This document shows positions 7,713-16,204 of a DNA stretch of 64,000 nucleotides, piece after piece (within the stretch, counting starts at the first letter, position 1; each line of letters starts with the position of its first letter). Origin of the DNA: Allosphingosinicella indica. GTDB taxonomy: Bacteria > Pseudomonadota > Alphaproteobacteria > Sphingomonadales > Sphingomonadaceae. The translations under genes were made by a program, and so were the position numbers. The stretch is from contig NZ_LT840185.1 in NCBI RefSeq assembly GCF_900177405.1, positions 2,595,501 to 2,659,500 of the forward strand, read 5' to 3'. Under the pieces are notes generated by a model, which had not been told where the DNA came from, searched no databases, and saw only the letters and a list, made by a program, of their open reading frames with translations.

Positions 7713-8973
7713 CGCCGTTGAACGCAGCCCGACCGACTGGAAGGGCGCGGCGATGCAGCGCCGCATCCGCCGCCGCTATGCTGCGGAGCGCCGCTTCCGG
7801 CTCATGGGGCTGCTCGCCATCCTGCTGTCGGTCGGCTTCCTCGCCTTCCTGCTGCTGACGATGGTCGGCAATGGGGCGCGGGGCTTCACGCAGACCGAAA
7901 TCCGCCTGCCGGTCGATTTCGCGCGCTCGTCGCTGATGATCGATCCGGCGCTGCTCGCCGGCGACGCGCGACAGGCCAATGCGGCGCTCGCCGCGGCCGA
8001 TTTCCAAGGCGTCACCGATGCTGCGGCGAAGGCGGCCTATGGCGAGACTGGCGACCGGCTCTTGTCCGATGGGGCATGGGTCGCTTTGCGCGATGCGGCG
8101 CGCGACGATCCCGCACTGCTCCAGCGTCAGGCCGATCTCTGGGTGCCCGCCGCGACCGACATCGACCTGGCCGCCAAAAGCAGCGGCAGCGCAGAGGCGG
8201 AAAAGATCCACGCTGGGCTCGAAGCGCGCGACGCGGTCCGCACCGGGCTCAACTGGAGCTTCCTCACCGGCGCGGATTCGACCGATCCGACCCTCGTCGG
8301 CATCTGGGGCGCGTTCAAGGGATCGCTCCTCACCATGCTGGTGACCATCGCCCTCGCCTTCCCGATCGGCGTGCTGGCCGCGGTCTATCTCGAGGAATAT
8401 GCGCCGCGGAACCGCTGGACCGACCTCATCGAAGTGTCGATCAACAATCTCGCGGCGGTCCCCTCGATCATCTTCGGCCTGCTCGGCCTCGCGGTTTTCC
8501 TCAACGTCATGCACCTGCCGCGCTCCGCCGCGCTGGTCGGCGGGATGACGCTGGCACTGATGACGATGCCCGTCATCGTCATCGCCGGCCGCAACGCGAT
8601 CAAGTCGGTGCCGCCCTCGATCCGCGACGCGGCGCTCGGCATCGGCGCGTCGCCGGTGCAGGTCGTGTTCCACCATGTCCTGCCGCTGGCGCTGCCCGGT
8701 ATCCTCACCGGCACGATCATCGGCATGGCGCGCGCGCTGGGCGAGACGGCACCACTGCTGATGATCGGTATGCGCGCCTTTATCGCGACGCCGCCCAGCG
8801 GGATCACCGATCCTGCCACCGTTCTTCCCGTCCAGATCTTCCTCTGGTCGGACGAGGTCAGCCGCGGTTTCGTCGAGAAGACGTCGGCGGCGATCATCGT
8901 CCTTCTGGCCTTCCTCCTCGCGATGAACGGCCTCGCCATCTATCTTCGCAACAAGTTCGAGCGCCGCTGGTGA
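7705..8973 (+). CDS. pstA: Phosphate ABC transporter permease PstA
   Basis: Second permease subunit of the phosphate importer, 422 residues. A first membrane segment (about residues 34-55) is followed by a long hydrophilic, probably periplasmic insertion (about 60-190), absent from short PstA proteins but common in alphaproteobacteria. The permease fold then runs to the end, with the EAA-type loop [21 protein letters not shown]. The start overlaps the end of pstC, and the stop at 8971-8973 lies directly before the pstB start, so the subunits are made together. Confidence 0.92.
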   Translation: MNSAVERSPTDWKGAAMQRRIRRRYAAERRFRLMGLLAILLSVGFLAFLLLTMVGNGARGFTQTEIRLPVDFARSSLMIDPALLAGDARQANAALAAADFQGVTDAAAKAAYGETGDRLLSDGAWVALRDAARDDPALLQRQADLWVPAATDIDLAAKSSGSAEAEKIHAGLEARDAVRTGLNWSFLTGADSTDPTLVGIWGAFKGSLLTMLVTIALAFPIGVLAAVYLEEYAPRNRWTDLIEVSINNLAAVPSIIFGLLGLAVFLNVMHLPRSAALVGGMTLALMTMPVIVIAGRNAIKSVPPSIRDAALGIGASPVQVVFHHVLPLALPGILTGTIIGMARALGETAPLLMIGMRAFIATPPSGITDPATVLPVQIFLWSDEVSRGFVEKTSAAIIVLLAFLLAMNGLAIYLRNKFERRW

Positions 8974-8975
8974 AA

Positions 8976-9797
8976 ATGATGACAGACATGAGCATGAGCG
9001 ACATCGCCGCGCACCAGCGCGCCGATCACAGCCACGACGGCGATCCGCGCATCCGCGCCGAAAATGTCAGCGTCTTCTACGGCAACAAGAAGGCCATCGA
9101 CGACGTCTCGATCGACATCGATCAGGACAATGTCACCGCCTTCATCGGCCCGTCGGGCTGCGGGAAATCGACGTTTCTCAGGACACTCAACCGGATGAAC
9201 GACACGATCGCCTCGGCGCGTGTTGAGGGCCGGATCACGCTCGATGGCGAGGACATCTATTCCTCCGGTATGGACGTGGTCCAGCTCCGCGCCCGTGTCG
9301 GCATGGTCTTTCAGAAGCCCAATCCGTTTCCGAAATCGATCTTCGACAATGTCGCCTACGGTCCGCGCATCCACGGCCTCGCGACCAGCAAGTCCGAGCT
9401 GGAAGGCATCGTCGAGCGGTCGCTGAAGCGCGCCGGCCTATGGGACGAGGTCAAGGACCGCCTCGCCGATAGCGGCACCGCGCTTTCCGGCGGCCAGCAG
9501 CAGCGACTCTGCATCGCCCGCGCGATCGCGGTCGATCCCGAAGTGATCCTGATGGACGAGCCCTGCTCGGCGCTCGATCCGATCGCCACCGCCAAGATCG
9601 AGGAACTGATCCACGAGCTGCGCGGGCGCTACGCGATCGTGATCGTAACCCACAACATGCAGCAGGCCGCGCGCGTCTCGCAGCGCACCGCCTTTTTCCA
9701 CCTCGGCCATCTGGTCGAATATGGCGACACCTCTGCCATCTTCACCAACCCGACCGAGACGCGGACCAAGGATTACATCACCGGCCGGTACGGCTGA
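8976..9797 (+). CDS. pstB: Phosphate ABC transporter ATP-binding protein PstB
   Basis: ATPase subunit of the phosphate importer, 273 residues from ATG 8976 (alternatives GTG 8970 and ATG 8979, 8988 or 8994). Walker A is GPSGCGKST, the Q-loop is [11 protein letters not shown], the ABC signature is LSGGQQQRL, Walker B is [13 protein letters not shown], and the switch histidine is in [10 protein letters not shown]. These are all hallmark PstB sequences. The open frame continues upstream through pstA in another frame, but homology begins at about [16 protein letters not shown]. It lies in operon with pstCA and phoU. Confidence 0.95.
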   Translation: MMTDMSMSDIAAHQRADHSHDGDPRIRAENVSVFYGNKKAIDDVSIDIDQDNVTAFIGPSGCGKSTFLRTLNRMNDTIASARVEGRITLDGEDIYSSGMDVVQLRARVGMVFQKPNPFPKSIFDNVAYGPRIHGLATSKSELEGIVERSLKRAGLWDEVKDRLADSGTALSGGQQQRLCIARAIAVDPEVILMDEPCSALDPIATAKIEELIHELRGRYAIVIVTHNMQQAARVSQRTAFFHLGHLVEYGDTSAIFTNPTETRTKDYITGRYG

Positions 9798-9808
9798 GGA
9801 GCATCACG

Positions 9809-10516
9809 ATGGCGACAACGGGACATACGGTCAAAGCCTTCGATCAGGACCTCGACGAGCTGCGCGCGACCATCGCGGAGATGGGCGGGCTGGCCGAGGA
9901 AGCGATCCGCGAGGCGATGCGCGCGCTGGTGCAGCGCGACAGCGAGGGTGCTCTTCGCGTCGTCGAGGCGGACCGGCGGATCGACGCGCTGGAAACCGAG
10001 CTGGAGCGCGCCGCCGTCCAGCTCATCGCGCTGCGCGCGCCGATGGCGGACGATTTGCGCGAGGTGATCGCGGCGTTGAAGATCGCAAGCGTCGTCGAGC
10101 GGATCGGTGATTATGCCAAGAATATCGCCAAGCGCGTGCAGGTGATCGGCGAAGCACCGGTTATCGAGCCGCTGTCGCTACTCCCGGAAATGGCGCGGAT
10201 CGCGGGCGAGATGGTGCACAGCGTGCTCGACGCCTTCGCCGCGCGCGATGCCGAGAAGGCGCTGGCGGTCTGCGAGCGCGACCGCGCGGTCGACGATTTC
10301 TACAATTCGATCTTCCGCACGCTCCTCACCTTCATGATGGAGAATCCGCACAACATCACACCGGCGACGCACCTCCTCTTCGTCGCAAAGAATCTCGAGC
10401 GGATCGGCGATCACGCCACCAACGCCGCCGAGATGGTCTATTTCGCGGCTACCGGCTTGCATGTTGCGGACCGCCCGCGCGGTGCTGCTACGGAAACGGT
10501 CGGCAGCGATGGCTAA
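9809..10516 (+). CDS. phoU: Phosphate signalling accessory protein PhoU
   Basis: A 235-residue all-helical protein made of two PhoU repeats. Each repeat contains a metal-binding ExxxD-type motif, seen as ASVVERIGDYAKNIAKR (about residue 92) and KNLERIGDHATNAAEM (about residue 196). PhoU couples the state of the Pst transporter to PhoR and keeps the Pho regulon off when phosphate is plentiful. It starts 12 bases after pstB with a GAGGA ribosome site, and its 3' end overlaps the phoB start by eight bases. Confidence 0.94.
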   Translation: MATTGHTVKAFDQDLDELRATIAEMGGLAEEAIREAMRALVQRDSEGALRVVEADRRIDALETELERAAVQLIALRAPMADDLREVIAALKIASVVERIGDYAKNIAKRVQVIGEAPVIEPLSLLPEMARIAGEMVHSVLDAFAARDAEKALAVCERDRAVDDFYNSIFRTLLTFMMENPHNITPATHLLFVAKNLERIGDHATNAAEMVYFAATGLHVADRPRGAATETVGSDG

Positions 10517-11207
10517 GGGCCGCATCCTGCTGGTCGAGGACGACAGCGCGCTCGCCGAGCTGCTCGTCTATCATTTCACCCGCGAGGAGTTCGAGGTCGA
10601 GCGCACCGCGGACGGCGAGGAGGCAATGCTGCTCGCGACCGAGAACCCGCCCGACATCGTGCTGCTCGACTGGATGATCGAGGGCGTGTCGGGGATCGAG
10701 GTCTGCCGCCGCCTTCGCCGCCATTCGGAGACCGCCAACGTCCCGATCATCATGCTCACCGCGCGCGGCGAGGAGACGGATCGCGTCCGCGGCCTGGAGA
10801 CGGGTGCCGACGATTATGTTACCAAGCCGTTCAGCCCGCGCGAGCTGGTCGCGCGCGTCGGCGCGGTGCTGCGCCGGGTCCGGCCCGCGCTCGCCGGCGA
10901 ACAGCTCGGCTATTCCGATCTCGAGATGGACATCGTCAGCCACAAGGTAAAGCGCGGCGGACAGACCGTCGCGCTCGGGCCGACCGAATTCCGCCTGCTG
11001 CGCCACTTCCTCGAACATCCCGGCCGAGTCTTCTCGCGCGAGCGTCTGCTCGACGCGGTCTGGGGGCACGATTCCTACATCGAGCCGCGCACCGTGGACG
11101 TGCACATCCGGCGGCTCCGGAAAGCGATCAATCTGGAAGGACGACCGGACATCATCCGCACCGTCCGTTCGGCCGGTTACGCGCTGGATGCCGACGGCAC
11201 CGCCTGA
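10509..11207 (+). CDS. phoB: Phosphate regulon response regulator PhoB
   Basis: A 232-residue OmpR/PhoB-type DNA-binding response regulator. The receiver domain has acidic residues D11 and D12, the phospho-acceptor D54 in VLLDWMIEG, and the conserved lysine in DDYVTKPFSPREL. A winged-helix domain follows, with LGPTEFRLLRHFLEHPGR and RTVDVHIRRLRKAI. It binds Pho boxes such as that at 6211-6243. ATG 10509 overlaps the end of phoU; the open frame begins at 10461 but the extra residues do not belong to the receiver fold. It is the last gene of the Pho operon. Confidence 0.94.
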   Translation: MAKGRILLVEDDSALAELLVYHFTREEFEVERTADGEEAMLLATENPPDIVLLDWMIEGVSGIEVCRRLRRHSETANVPIIMLTARGEETDRVRGLETGADDYVTKPFSPRELVARVGAVLRRVRPALAGEQLGYSDLEMDIVSHKVKRGGQTVALGPTEFRLLRHFLEHPGRVFSRERLLDAVWGHDSYIEPRTVDVHIRRLRKAINLEGRPDIIRTVRSAGYALDADGTA

Positions 11208-11213
11208 CGGCCT

Positions 11214-11630
11214 TTATTCGCCCCCCATCTTCAGGATCACCGACCATTCCTCCTCGGTGATCGGCGTCACCGACAAGCGAAACTGGCGGAACATCGCCAT
11301 TCCGGCGAGCGCCGGCTCGGCCTTCAGCGCCTTGAGGGTAACCGGCTGCGGCAACGGGCGGACGGGCGCGACGTCGACCGCGACGAAGCGGCCGCTCTTG
11401 TCGCTCGGATCGAGATAGGCGGTGCGCACCACCTCGGCGATGCCGACGATCGCCAGCCCCTCGTTGGAATGATAATAAAGCAGTTCGTCGCCGACCTGCA
11501 TCGCCTTCAGATAGAGCGCCGCCTGGTTGTTGCGTACGCCGTCCCAGATCGTCCGCTTGTCGCGGACCAGATCGTCCCAGGCATATTTGTTCGGCTCGGA
11601 TTTCACGAGCCAGTGCGATGGCTTGGTCAT
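11214..11630 (-). CDS. EVE domain-containing protein
   Basis: A 138-residue cytoplasmic protein made of a single EVE domain, a PUA-like fold that reads modified bases in nucleic acids. Recognisable family sequences are HWLVKSEPNKYAWDDL at the start, WDGVRNNQAALYLKAM, and GDELLYYHSNEGLAIVGIAEV. It is convergent with phoB, with six bases between the stops. The ATG at 11630 gives the usual MTKPSHWLVKSEP start; an ATG at 11645 would add five residues. The ligand is unknown. Confidence 0.88.
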   Translation of the reverse strand: MTKPSHWLVKSEPNKYAWDDLVRDKRTIWDGVRNNQAALYLKAMQVGDELLYYHSNEGLAIVGIAEVVRTAYLDPSDKSGRFVAVDVAPVRPLPQPVTLKALKAEPALAGMAMFRQFRLSVTPITEEEWSVILKMGGE

Positions 11631-11764
11631 CGCGCCAATCGACATATTTCCGGCGCGTTTTCAACCGCCGCGCAAACATTCTTCGTCAATGGAGAAAAAT
11701 CGTTTCGTCCACGTTTAGGTCGCATGTCGCCTGCGTACCGGCGGCTCACCAGAGGAGATCTTCG

Positions 11765-12148
11765 ATGAAGACGATCATGTTTGCGGCCGCCCTGATGCTC
11801 GGCGGCGCGGCTATCGCACAGACCAGCACCGATACGATGCCGCCGGAAACGGCGAACGATCCGAACGCCACCGAGATGGCGCCTGCGCCCGCCCCGATGG
11901 CCGGCGGCTCGACGGTCGCGCCGGGCAATGCCGCTCCAGAACGCGATGCGCGTGGCATCCCCGTGGTGTCTGATCCCGCAATGGCGCCGGGTGGCGCCAA
12001 CCAGGCTCCGCCGTCCGGTCCGGCCGTGCCCGCGCCGAACCAACAGGCAGTGTTCGCCACCCAGGCATCGACCAAGGAATACAAGCCCTGCACCAAGACC
12101 GTCACCGACGGGTGCGTGCAGACCTACGAGCGCGGCCGCACGCGCTGA
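11765..12148 (+). CDS. Small secreted hypothetical protein
   Basis: A 127-residue protein with a Sec signal (MKTIMFAAALMLGGAAIAQ, cleavage likely after AIA at about residue 18). The mature part is Pro/Ala-rich and disordered, then ends in TKEYKPCTKTVTDGCVQTYERG with two cysteines that could form a disulphide. No enzymatic domain is seen. A strong GAGGAGAT ribosome site precedes ATG 11765. A sequence resembling a general-stress sigma (EcfG) promoter, GGAGA at 11691 and CGTTT at 11712 spaced by 16, lies upstream but matches poorly. The function is unknown. Confidence 0.7.
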   Translation: MKTIMFAAALMLGGAAIAQTSTDTMPPETANDPNATEMAPAPAPMAGGSTVAPGNAAPERDARGIPVVSDPAMAPGGANQAPPSGPAVPAPNQQAVFATQASTKEYKPCTKTVTDGCVQTYERGRTR

Positions 12149-12155
12149 TGCTTAC

Positions 12156-12180
12156 GGCGGGGCGCCATGCGCGCCCCGCC
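12156..12180 (+). terminator. GC-rich hairpin, probable terminator without U-tract
   Basis: A perfect 10-base stem (GGCGGGGCGC at 12156-12165 with its complement at 12171-12180) closes a 5-base loop directly after the small secreted protein gene. No run of T follows, so it may act with Rho or as a messenger-stabilising structure rather than as a classical intrinsic terminator. Confidence 0.5.
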
Positions 12181-12254
12181 GCTTCGCCGCTGCTTGCCAG
12201 CGGACGGCCCCTCCCCCATGACTTGCGCGAGCAGAGCGGGGAACGAATTCCGAC

Positions 12255-13154
12255 ATGACCCTATCGTTTGACGGACGCGTTGCCATTGTCACCGGCGCCG
12301 GCGGCGGGCTTGGCCGCACCTACGCGTTGGAGCTCGCACGTCGCGGCGCGCGCGTCGTGGTCAACGACCTTGGCGGCGCGCGGGACGGATCGGGCAGCTC
12401 CGACACCGCCGAGCAGGTCGCCGAAGAGATACGCGCGGCCGGCGGCGAAGCGATCGCCAATGGCGCGAGCGTCACCGACGAAGCGCAGGTCGAGGAAATG
12501 GTGGCCGCTGCGCGCGAGCGTTGGGGCGGCATTCACATCCTCATCAACAATGCCGGCATCCTGCGCGACAAGAGCTTCGCCAAGATGGACATCCCCGATT
12601 TCCGCACGGTGGTGGACGTGCATCTCACCGGATCGGCGATTTGCACCAAGGCGGTGTGGAACGGGATGCGCGACCAAGCCTATGGCCGCATCCTGATGAC
12701 CGCATCCTCGACCGGTCTGTTCGGCAATTTCGGCCAGGCCAATTATGGCGCGGCGAAGCTCGGTCTCGCAGGGCTTGCCAAGACGCTTCATCTGGAAGGC
12801 GCAAAGTACAATATCCACGTCAACACGATAGCGCCGACGGCGGCGACGCGGATGACCGAGGATCTGCTGCCCGAGGCGATGCTGACGGCGTTCGATCCCG
12901 CACTAGTCACGCCTGGCGCGATCTACCTCGTGTCCGACGATGCGCCGAGCAACGTGATCCTCGGTGCGGGCGCGGGCGTGTTCCAGGCCTGCTATGTCAC
13001 GCTGACGCCGGGCGTGGCGCTGCCTGCGGACGACCGCAGCGTCGAGGCAGTCGCGGCCAACTGGGACCGGATCGTCGACCGCAATGGCGAGATCGTGCCG
13101 GAATCGGGCGCCGAACAGGCGATGCTCATCCTGCAACAGCTTTCGAAAGGCTGA
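12255..13154 (+). CDS. SDR-family 3-hydroxyacyl-CoA dehydrogenase-like oxidoreductase
   Basis: A 299-residue short-chain dehydrogenase resembling the dehydrogenase part of peroxisomal multifunctional enzyme type 2. The Rossmann motif is TGAGGGLGRTYA (about residues 13-24), followed by VVNDLGG, NNAGILRDKSFAKM, and the catalytic Ser-Tyr-Lys in TASSTGLFGNFGQANYGAAK. A C-terminal extension beyond 250 is typical of this group. It probably oxidises a 3-hydroxyacyl-CoA with NAD. It is convergent with paaE, with three bases between the stops, so a role in acyl-CoA breakdown near phenylacetate catabolism is plausible but unproven. Confidence 0.85.
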   Translation: MTLSFDGRVAIVTGAGGGLGRTYALELARRGARVVVNDLGGARDGSGSSDTAEQVAEEIRAAGGEAIANGASVTDEAQVEEMVAAARERWGGIHILINNAGILRDKSFAKMDIPDFRTVVDVHLTGSAICTKAVWNGMRDQAYGRILMTASSTGLFGNFGQANYGAAKLGLAGLAKTLHLEGAKYNIHVNTIAPTAATRMTEDLLPEAMLTAFDPALVTPGAIYLVSDDAPSNVILGAGAGVFQACYVTLTPGVALPADDRSVEAVAANWDRIVDRNGEIVPESGAEQAMLILQQLSKG

Positions 13155-13157
13155 CGC

Positions 13158-14234
13158 TCAGGCGTCGTAGTCGAGCTCGACGCCCTCGCCCTTCGGCACC
13201 GACTGGCAGGTCAGCACATAGCCGGCCGCGACCTCCTCGTCGGTGAGGCCGTAGCGCGCCGCCATCTCGACCTCGCCGGAAACGACACGCGCGCGGCAGG
13301 TGGCGCACACGCCCGCCTTGCAGGCATAAGGCGCCGGGAGCCCGGCGGCGCGAGCGCTGTCAAGAATGTTACCCGCTGCTGCGTCGAACGGCACACGGCG
13401 CTTGCGTCCGTCGAGCGTCACCAGCATCGCCGCGCCCGACACCTGCTCGGTCAGCGCCTGCATCTCCGCCGCCTGCGCGGCCGACGGGCGATCGGCGGTG
13501 AAGCGTTCGACATGGACCTTTTCACGCGGGACATCGCGCGCGGCGAGCGCCTCTTCCGCCGCTTCCATCATCGGCCCGGGGCCGCAGATGAAGAAGGCGT
13601 CGACGGCAGCGGGATCGACGAGGGTTTCGAGGATCGCGTCGCATTTGGCGCGGTCGAGCATGCCGTTGAACAACTCGATGTCCTCGAACTCGTCGGACAG
13701 GAAATGATGGATCTCAAGCCGCCCCATGTGACGGTTCTTCAGCTTCGCCAGCTCCTCCAGAAAGATCACCGACATGCTGTCACGATTGCCGTAGAAGAGC
13801 GTGAACCGGCTCTCCGGCTCGACCGCGAGCGCGGTCTTGATGAGCGAGATGACGGGGGTGATCCCCGAGCCGCCCGCGAAGCCGACGTAATGACCGCTGT
13901 GGCCGGGCGAAAACTCGCGCGTGAAGCTGCCGTGCGGCGCCATCACCTCGACGCTGTCGCCGGGCTTCAGATGCTCGTTCGCCCAGCCGGAAAAGACGCC
14001 GCCCGCGATGCGCTTGACGGTGACCTTGAGCTGCCCCTCGTCGGGCGCGACGCACAGCGAATAGTTGCGGCGCACGTCCTCGCCGCCGATCTCGGTGCGC
14101 AAGGTGAGATGCTGGCCGGGCGCAAAGCGGAACGTCTCCTTCAGCTCCTCCGGCACGGCAAAGCGGATCGATTTGGCATCGGCCGTTTCGGGCACGATTT
14201 CGGCGACGGTCAGGCGATGGAAGCTGGCGGACAT
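13158..14234 (-). CDS. paaE: 1,2-phenylacetyl-CoA epoxidase reductase subunit PaaE
   Basis: Electron-transfer subunit of the multicomponent epoxidase, passing NADPH electrons to the di-iron oxygenase PaaA. At 358 residues it has an N-terminal FAD-binding ferredoxin-reductase domain (RNYSLCVAP; GFAGGSGITPVISL) and an NADP-binding part (FFICGPGPMM). A C-terminal plant-type 2Fe-2S domain carries the cluster cysteines in APYACKAGVCATCR and a distal cysteine in YVLTCQS. ATG 14234 comes one base before the paaD stop, as expected in an operon; an open upstream extension lies inside paaD and is not real. Confidence 0.95.
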   Translation of the reverse strand: MSASFHRLTVAEIVPETADAKSIRFAVPEELKETFRFAPGQHLTLRTEIGGEDVRRNYSLCVAPDEGQLKVTVKRIAGGVFSGWANEHLKPGDSVEVMAPHGSFTREFSPGHSGHYVGFAGGSGITPVISLIKTALAVEPESRFTLFYGNRDSMSVIFLEELAKLKNRHMGRLEIHHFLSDEFEDIELFNGMLDRAKCDAILETLVDPAAVDAFFICGPGPMMEAAEEALAARDVPREKVHVERFTADRPSAAQAAEMQALTEQVSGAAMLVTLDGRKRRVPFDAAAGNILDSARAAGLPAPYACKAGVCATCRARVVSGEVEMAARYGLTDEEVAAGYVLTCQSVPKGEGVELDYDA

Positions 14235-14235
14235 C

Positions 14236-14817
14236 TCAGTGGCACTTGAAATGGTCGAACGGCTCGAGGCACGCATGGCAGCGCCAGAGCGACTTGCACG
14301 GCGTCGAGCCGAAGCGGCTGATCTCGGCGGTGTCGGACGATCCGCACTGCGGACATTCGACGGCGCGGACACCGGCAGGCAGCGGCGGCGCGATGCCATA
14401 GGCCTTGAGCTTCGCACGGCCCTCCCCGGTGATCCAGTCGGTCGTCCACGGCGGGGTCAGCACCGTCTCGATCCGCGTGGCGCGATAGCCTGCGGCGTCG
14501 AGCGCCTCGCGGACCATCGTCTCGATCACATGCGTGGCGGGGCAGCCGGTGTAGGTCGGCGTGAGCACGACGCGATCCGCATCGGCATGGCGCACGATGC
14601 CGAGATCGGTAATCCCGAGCACAGGGATTTCGGGATCAGGGACGGCTTCGAGGACCTGCCAGATCGAGCCCTCCCCCTCGATGGGGGAGGGTTGGGTGGG
14701 GGTGGCGTCTCCGGAAGACGCTCGGCCTCGTTCTTGAGCGCCACCCCACGTCAACCCCTCCCCATCAAGGGGAGGGGCTTTCGCGCGTCGCACTTGATCG
14801 ACCACCACGCTCACCAT
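14236..14817 (-). CDS. paaD: PaaD, phenylacetyl-CoA epoxidase assembly protein, with in-frame repeat insertion
   Basis: A 193-residue accessory protein of the MIP18/PaaD family, needed for iron-sulphur or di-iron maturation of the epoxidase. Clear family sequences are VPDPEIPVLGITDLGIVR, LTPTYTGCPATHVIE, PPWTTDWIT, and the C-terminal zinc-ribbon-like ECPQCGSSDT with WRCHACLEPFDHFKC. Typical homologues are about 165 residues. Here residues about 13-50 (14669-14779) are the in-frame translation of a palindromic repeat, between a short N-terminal helix and the conserved domain. ATG 14817 overlaps the end of paaC by seven bases. The conserved domain is intact, so the protein is probably functional. 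Confidence 0.92.
   Translation of the reverse strand: MVSVVVDQVRRAKAPPLDGEGLTWGGAQERGRASSGDATPTQPSPIEGEGSIWQVLEAVPDPEIPVLGITDLGIVRHADADRVVLTPTYTGCPATHVIETMVREALDAAGYRATRIETVLTPPWTTDWITGEGRAKLKAYGIAPPLPAGVRAVECPQCGSSDTAEISRFGSTPCKSLWRCHACLEPFDHFKCH
14669..14779. repeat. Palindromic repeat (CCCTCCCC family) inside paaD
   Basis: A long imperfect inverted repeat. The outer arms are CCCTCCCCCTCGATGGGGGAGGG and ACCCCTCCCCATCAAGGGGAGGGG, each itself a hairpin, and the inner arms are GGGTGGGGGTGGCG and CGCCACCCCACG. Its length and phase keep paaD open. It belongs to the same structural class as the elements at 16065, 31085, 38853 and 59626. Confidence 0.75.
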
Positions 14818-15656
14818 GTCGCGTCCGGATAAGTGCGCGGCAGGAATTGCATCACGCAGAGCAGGTGGCCGAGATGCTCGCTGTGGTGGCCGCGGCGGCC
14901 ACCGAGGATGGGGCGCTGTGCGGGCGGCGCGTCGAGCGTCGCTTCGGCCAGAACCGCGCCGATCGCGCTTTCGTAATCCGACCGGAAGACCGCCGGATCG
15001 ACGCCGATTCCCGCCTCCGCCATCGCGGCGACGGTTCCGTCGCTCTCGAACAGTTCGGGGACGAAGCGCGCCATCCAGTCGAGCCCGGCGATCATCCGCG
15101 CGCGGCTCTCGTGGGTGCCGTCGCCCAAGCGGACCACCCATTCGGCGCTGAGCACGCGGTGATAGGCGACTTCCTTGACCGCCTTGGCGGCGACATCGGC
15201 GATCGGGGCGTAGCTGGAGCGCGTCAGATGATCGAACAGCAGGTGCTGCCAGGTCGAGAAATAGAATTGCCGCGCCATCGTCTGGGCGAAATCGCCATTC
15301 GGCTGCTCGACGAGAAGGCAGTTGCGGAAATCGAGCACGTCGCGACGGAAGGCGAGCGCATCACCGTCGCGGCCCTTCCCTTCCAGCGCGCCCGCGGCGT
15401 TGAGGAAATGCGTCGCCTGCCCGACCAGATCGAGTGCCATGTTGGCGAGGCTGAGATCGACCTCCACCGCCGGCGCATGGCCGCACCATTCGCCGAGCCG
15501 GTGGCCGAGGATCAGGCTGTCGTCGCCGAGCCGGCAGAGATAATCGAACAACGCATCGCGATGCGCTGCTTCGACCGGCGCATCGAACGCGCCGTGATCG
15601 GGCGCACGCGCGGCCTTCGCCTCGACATCCTTCTCGATGGTGGGGAGCGAGGGCAT
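14811..15656 (-). CDS. paaC: 1,2-phenylacetyl-CoA epoxidase subunit PaaC
   Basis: Structural, catalytically inactive ferritin-like partner of PaaA in the epoxidase core, 281 residues. Family sequences include LFDYLCRLGDDSLILGHRLGEWCGHAP, LANMALDLVGQATHFL, QFYFSTWQHLLFDHL and AVKEVAYHRVLSAEWVVRLGDGT. ATG 15656 gives the expected N-terminus; the open frame continues upstream through a palindromic repeat and is not coding there. Its stop overlaps the start of paaD. Confidence 0.94.
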   Translation of the reverse strand: MPSLPTIEKDVEAKAARAPDHGAFDAPVEAAHRDALFDYLCRLGDDSLILGHRLGEWCGHAPAVEVDLSLANMALDLVGQATHFLNAAGALEGKGRDGDALAFRRDVLDFRNCLLVEQPNGDFAQTMARQFYFSTWQHLLFDHLTRSSYAPIADVAAKAVKEVAYHRVLSAEWVVRLGDGTHESRARMIAGLDWMARFVPELFESDGTVAAMAEAGIGVDPAVFRSDYESAIGAVLAEATLDAPPAQRPILGGRRGHHSEHLGHLLCVMQFLPRTYPDATW

Positions 15657-15671
15657 TAATCGACCCTCCGC

Positions 15672-15757
15672 CTGCCCTGAGCGTGTCGAAGGGCTGCCTT
15701 TCTTTCCGCGCTTGAGCACAGAGAAGGACAGGGCTTCGACAGGCTCAGCCCGAGCGG
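15672..15757. repeat. Imperfect palindromic repeat between paaC and paaB
   Basis: The arms GCCCTGAGCGTGTCGAAGGG (near 15674) and AGGGCTTCGACAGGCTCAG (near 15730) face each other across about 35 bases. This fills most of the 124-base gap between paaB and paaC and would form a hairpin in the paa transcript. The core (GAGCG, then GTCGA) resembles the arms of the elements at 24410 and 30421. Confidence 0.65.
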
Positions 15758-15780
15758 CGAAAGGGTGGTGATGATCCCCA

Positions 15781-16062
15781 TCATATGTGGGTGATGCCGT
15801 CGGGAATGTCGTAGAAGGTCGGGTGGCGGTAGATCTTGTCCTCGGCGGGCGCGAACATCGCTGCGTCGTCGGACGGATCGGACGCAGTGATCGCGGCGGA
15901 TTGCACGACCCACAGGCTCACCCCTTCCATTCGCCGGGTGTAGGTGTCGCGGGCGTGGCGGATCGCGATCTCGGCATCGGGCGCGTGGACGCTGCCAACA
16001 TGGCGGTGCGACATGCCGCCCTTGGCACGGACGAACACTTCCCAGAGCGGCCAGTCGCTCAC
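15781..16062 (-). CDS. paaB: 1,2-phenylacetyl-CoA epoxidase subunit PaaB
   Basis: Small bridging subunit of the epoxidase complex, 93 residues. It matches the family from WPLWEVFVRAKGGMSHRHVG through HARDTYTRR to the end YDIPDGITHI. The start is a GTG at 16062, because the conserved sequence begins three residues later. No ATG is available except far upstream (16242), and that would force translation of the palindromic repeat at 16065-16195. The repeat therefore lies directly against the start codon and may overlap or remodel the ribosome site. Confidence 0.9.
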   Translation of the reverse strand: MSDWPLWEVFVRAKGGMSHRHVGSVHAPDAEIAIRHARDTYTRRMEGVSLWVVQSAAITASDPSDDAAMFAPAEDKIYRHPTFYDIPDGITHI

Positions 16063-16064
16063 GA

Positions 16065-16195
16065 AATCCTCCCCGGAACGGGGAGGGGGACCAGCCACAG
16101 GCTGGTGGAGGGGGTTCGGAGGCCCCCTGTGTGCGCGGAGAGCCCCCTCCACCGCACTTCGTGCGGTCCCCCTCCCCGTCCCGGGGAGGATTTGA
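16065..16195. repeat. Palindromic repeat (CCCTCCCC family) between paaA and paaB
   Basis: An inverted repeat with outer arms AATCCTCCCCGGAACGGGGA and GTCCCGGGGAGGATTT, inner arms GGTGGAGGGGG and CCCCCTCCACC, and small variable hairpins between them. Its outline and most of its arms match the element inside ligD at 31085-31211, so the two are copies of one family. It occupies nearly all the paaA-paaB gap and ends a few bases from the paaB GTG. Confidence 0.8.
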
Positions 16196-16204
16196 GAAAG
16201 AGCA

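Noticed and set aside
11691-11716. EcfG-like general-stress promoter (GGAGA, 16 bases, CGTTT) before the small secreted protein
   Set aside because: Only the -10 half matches well and the -35 half deviates at two of five bases, too weak for a separate call.
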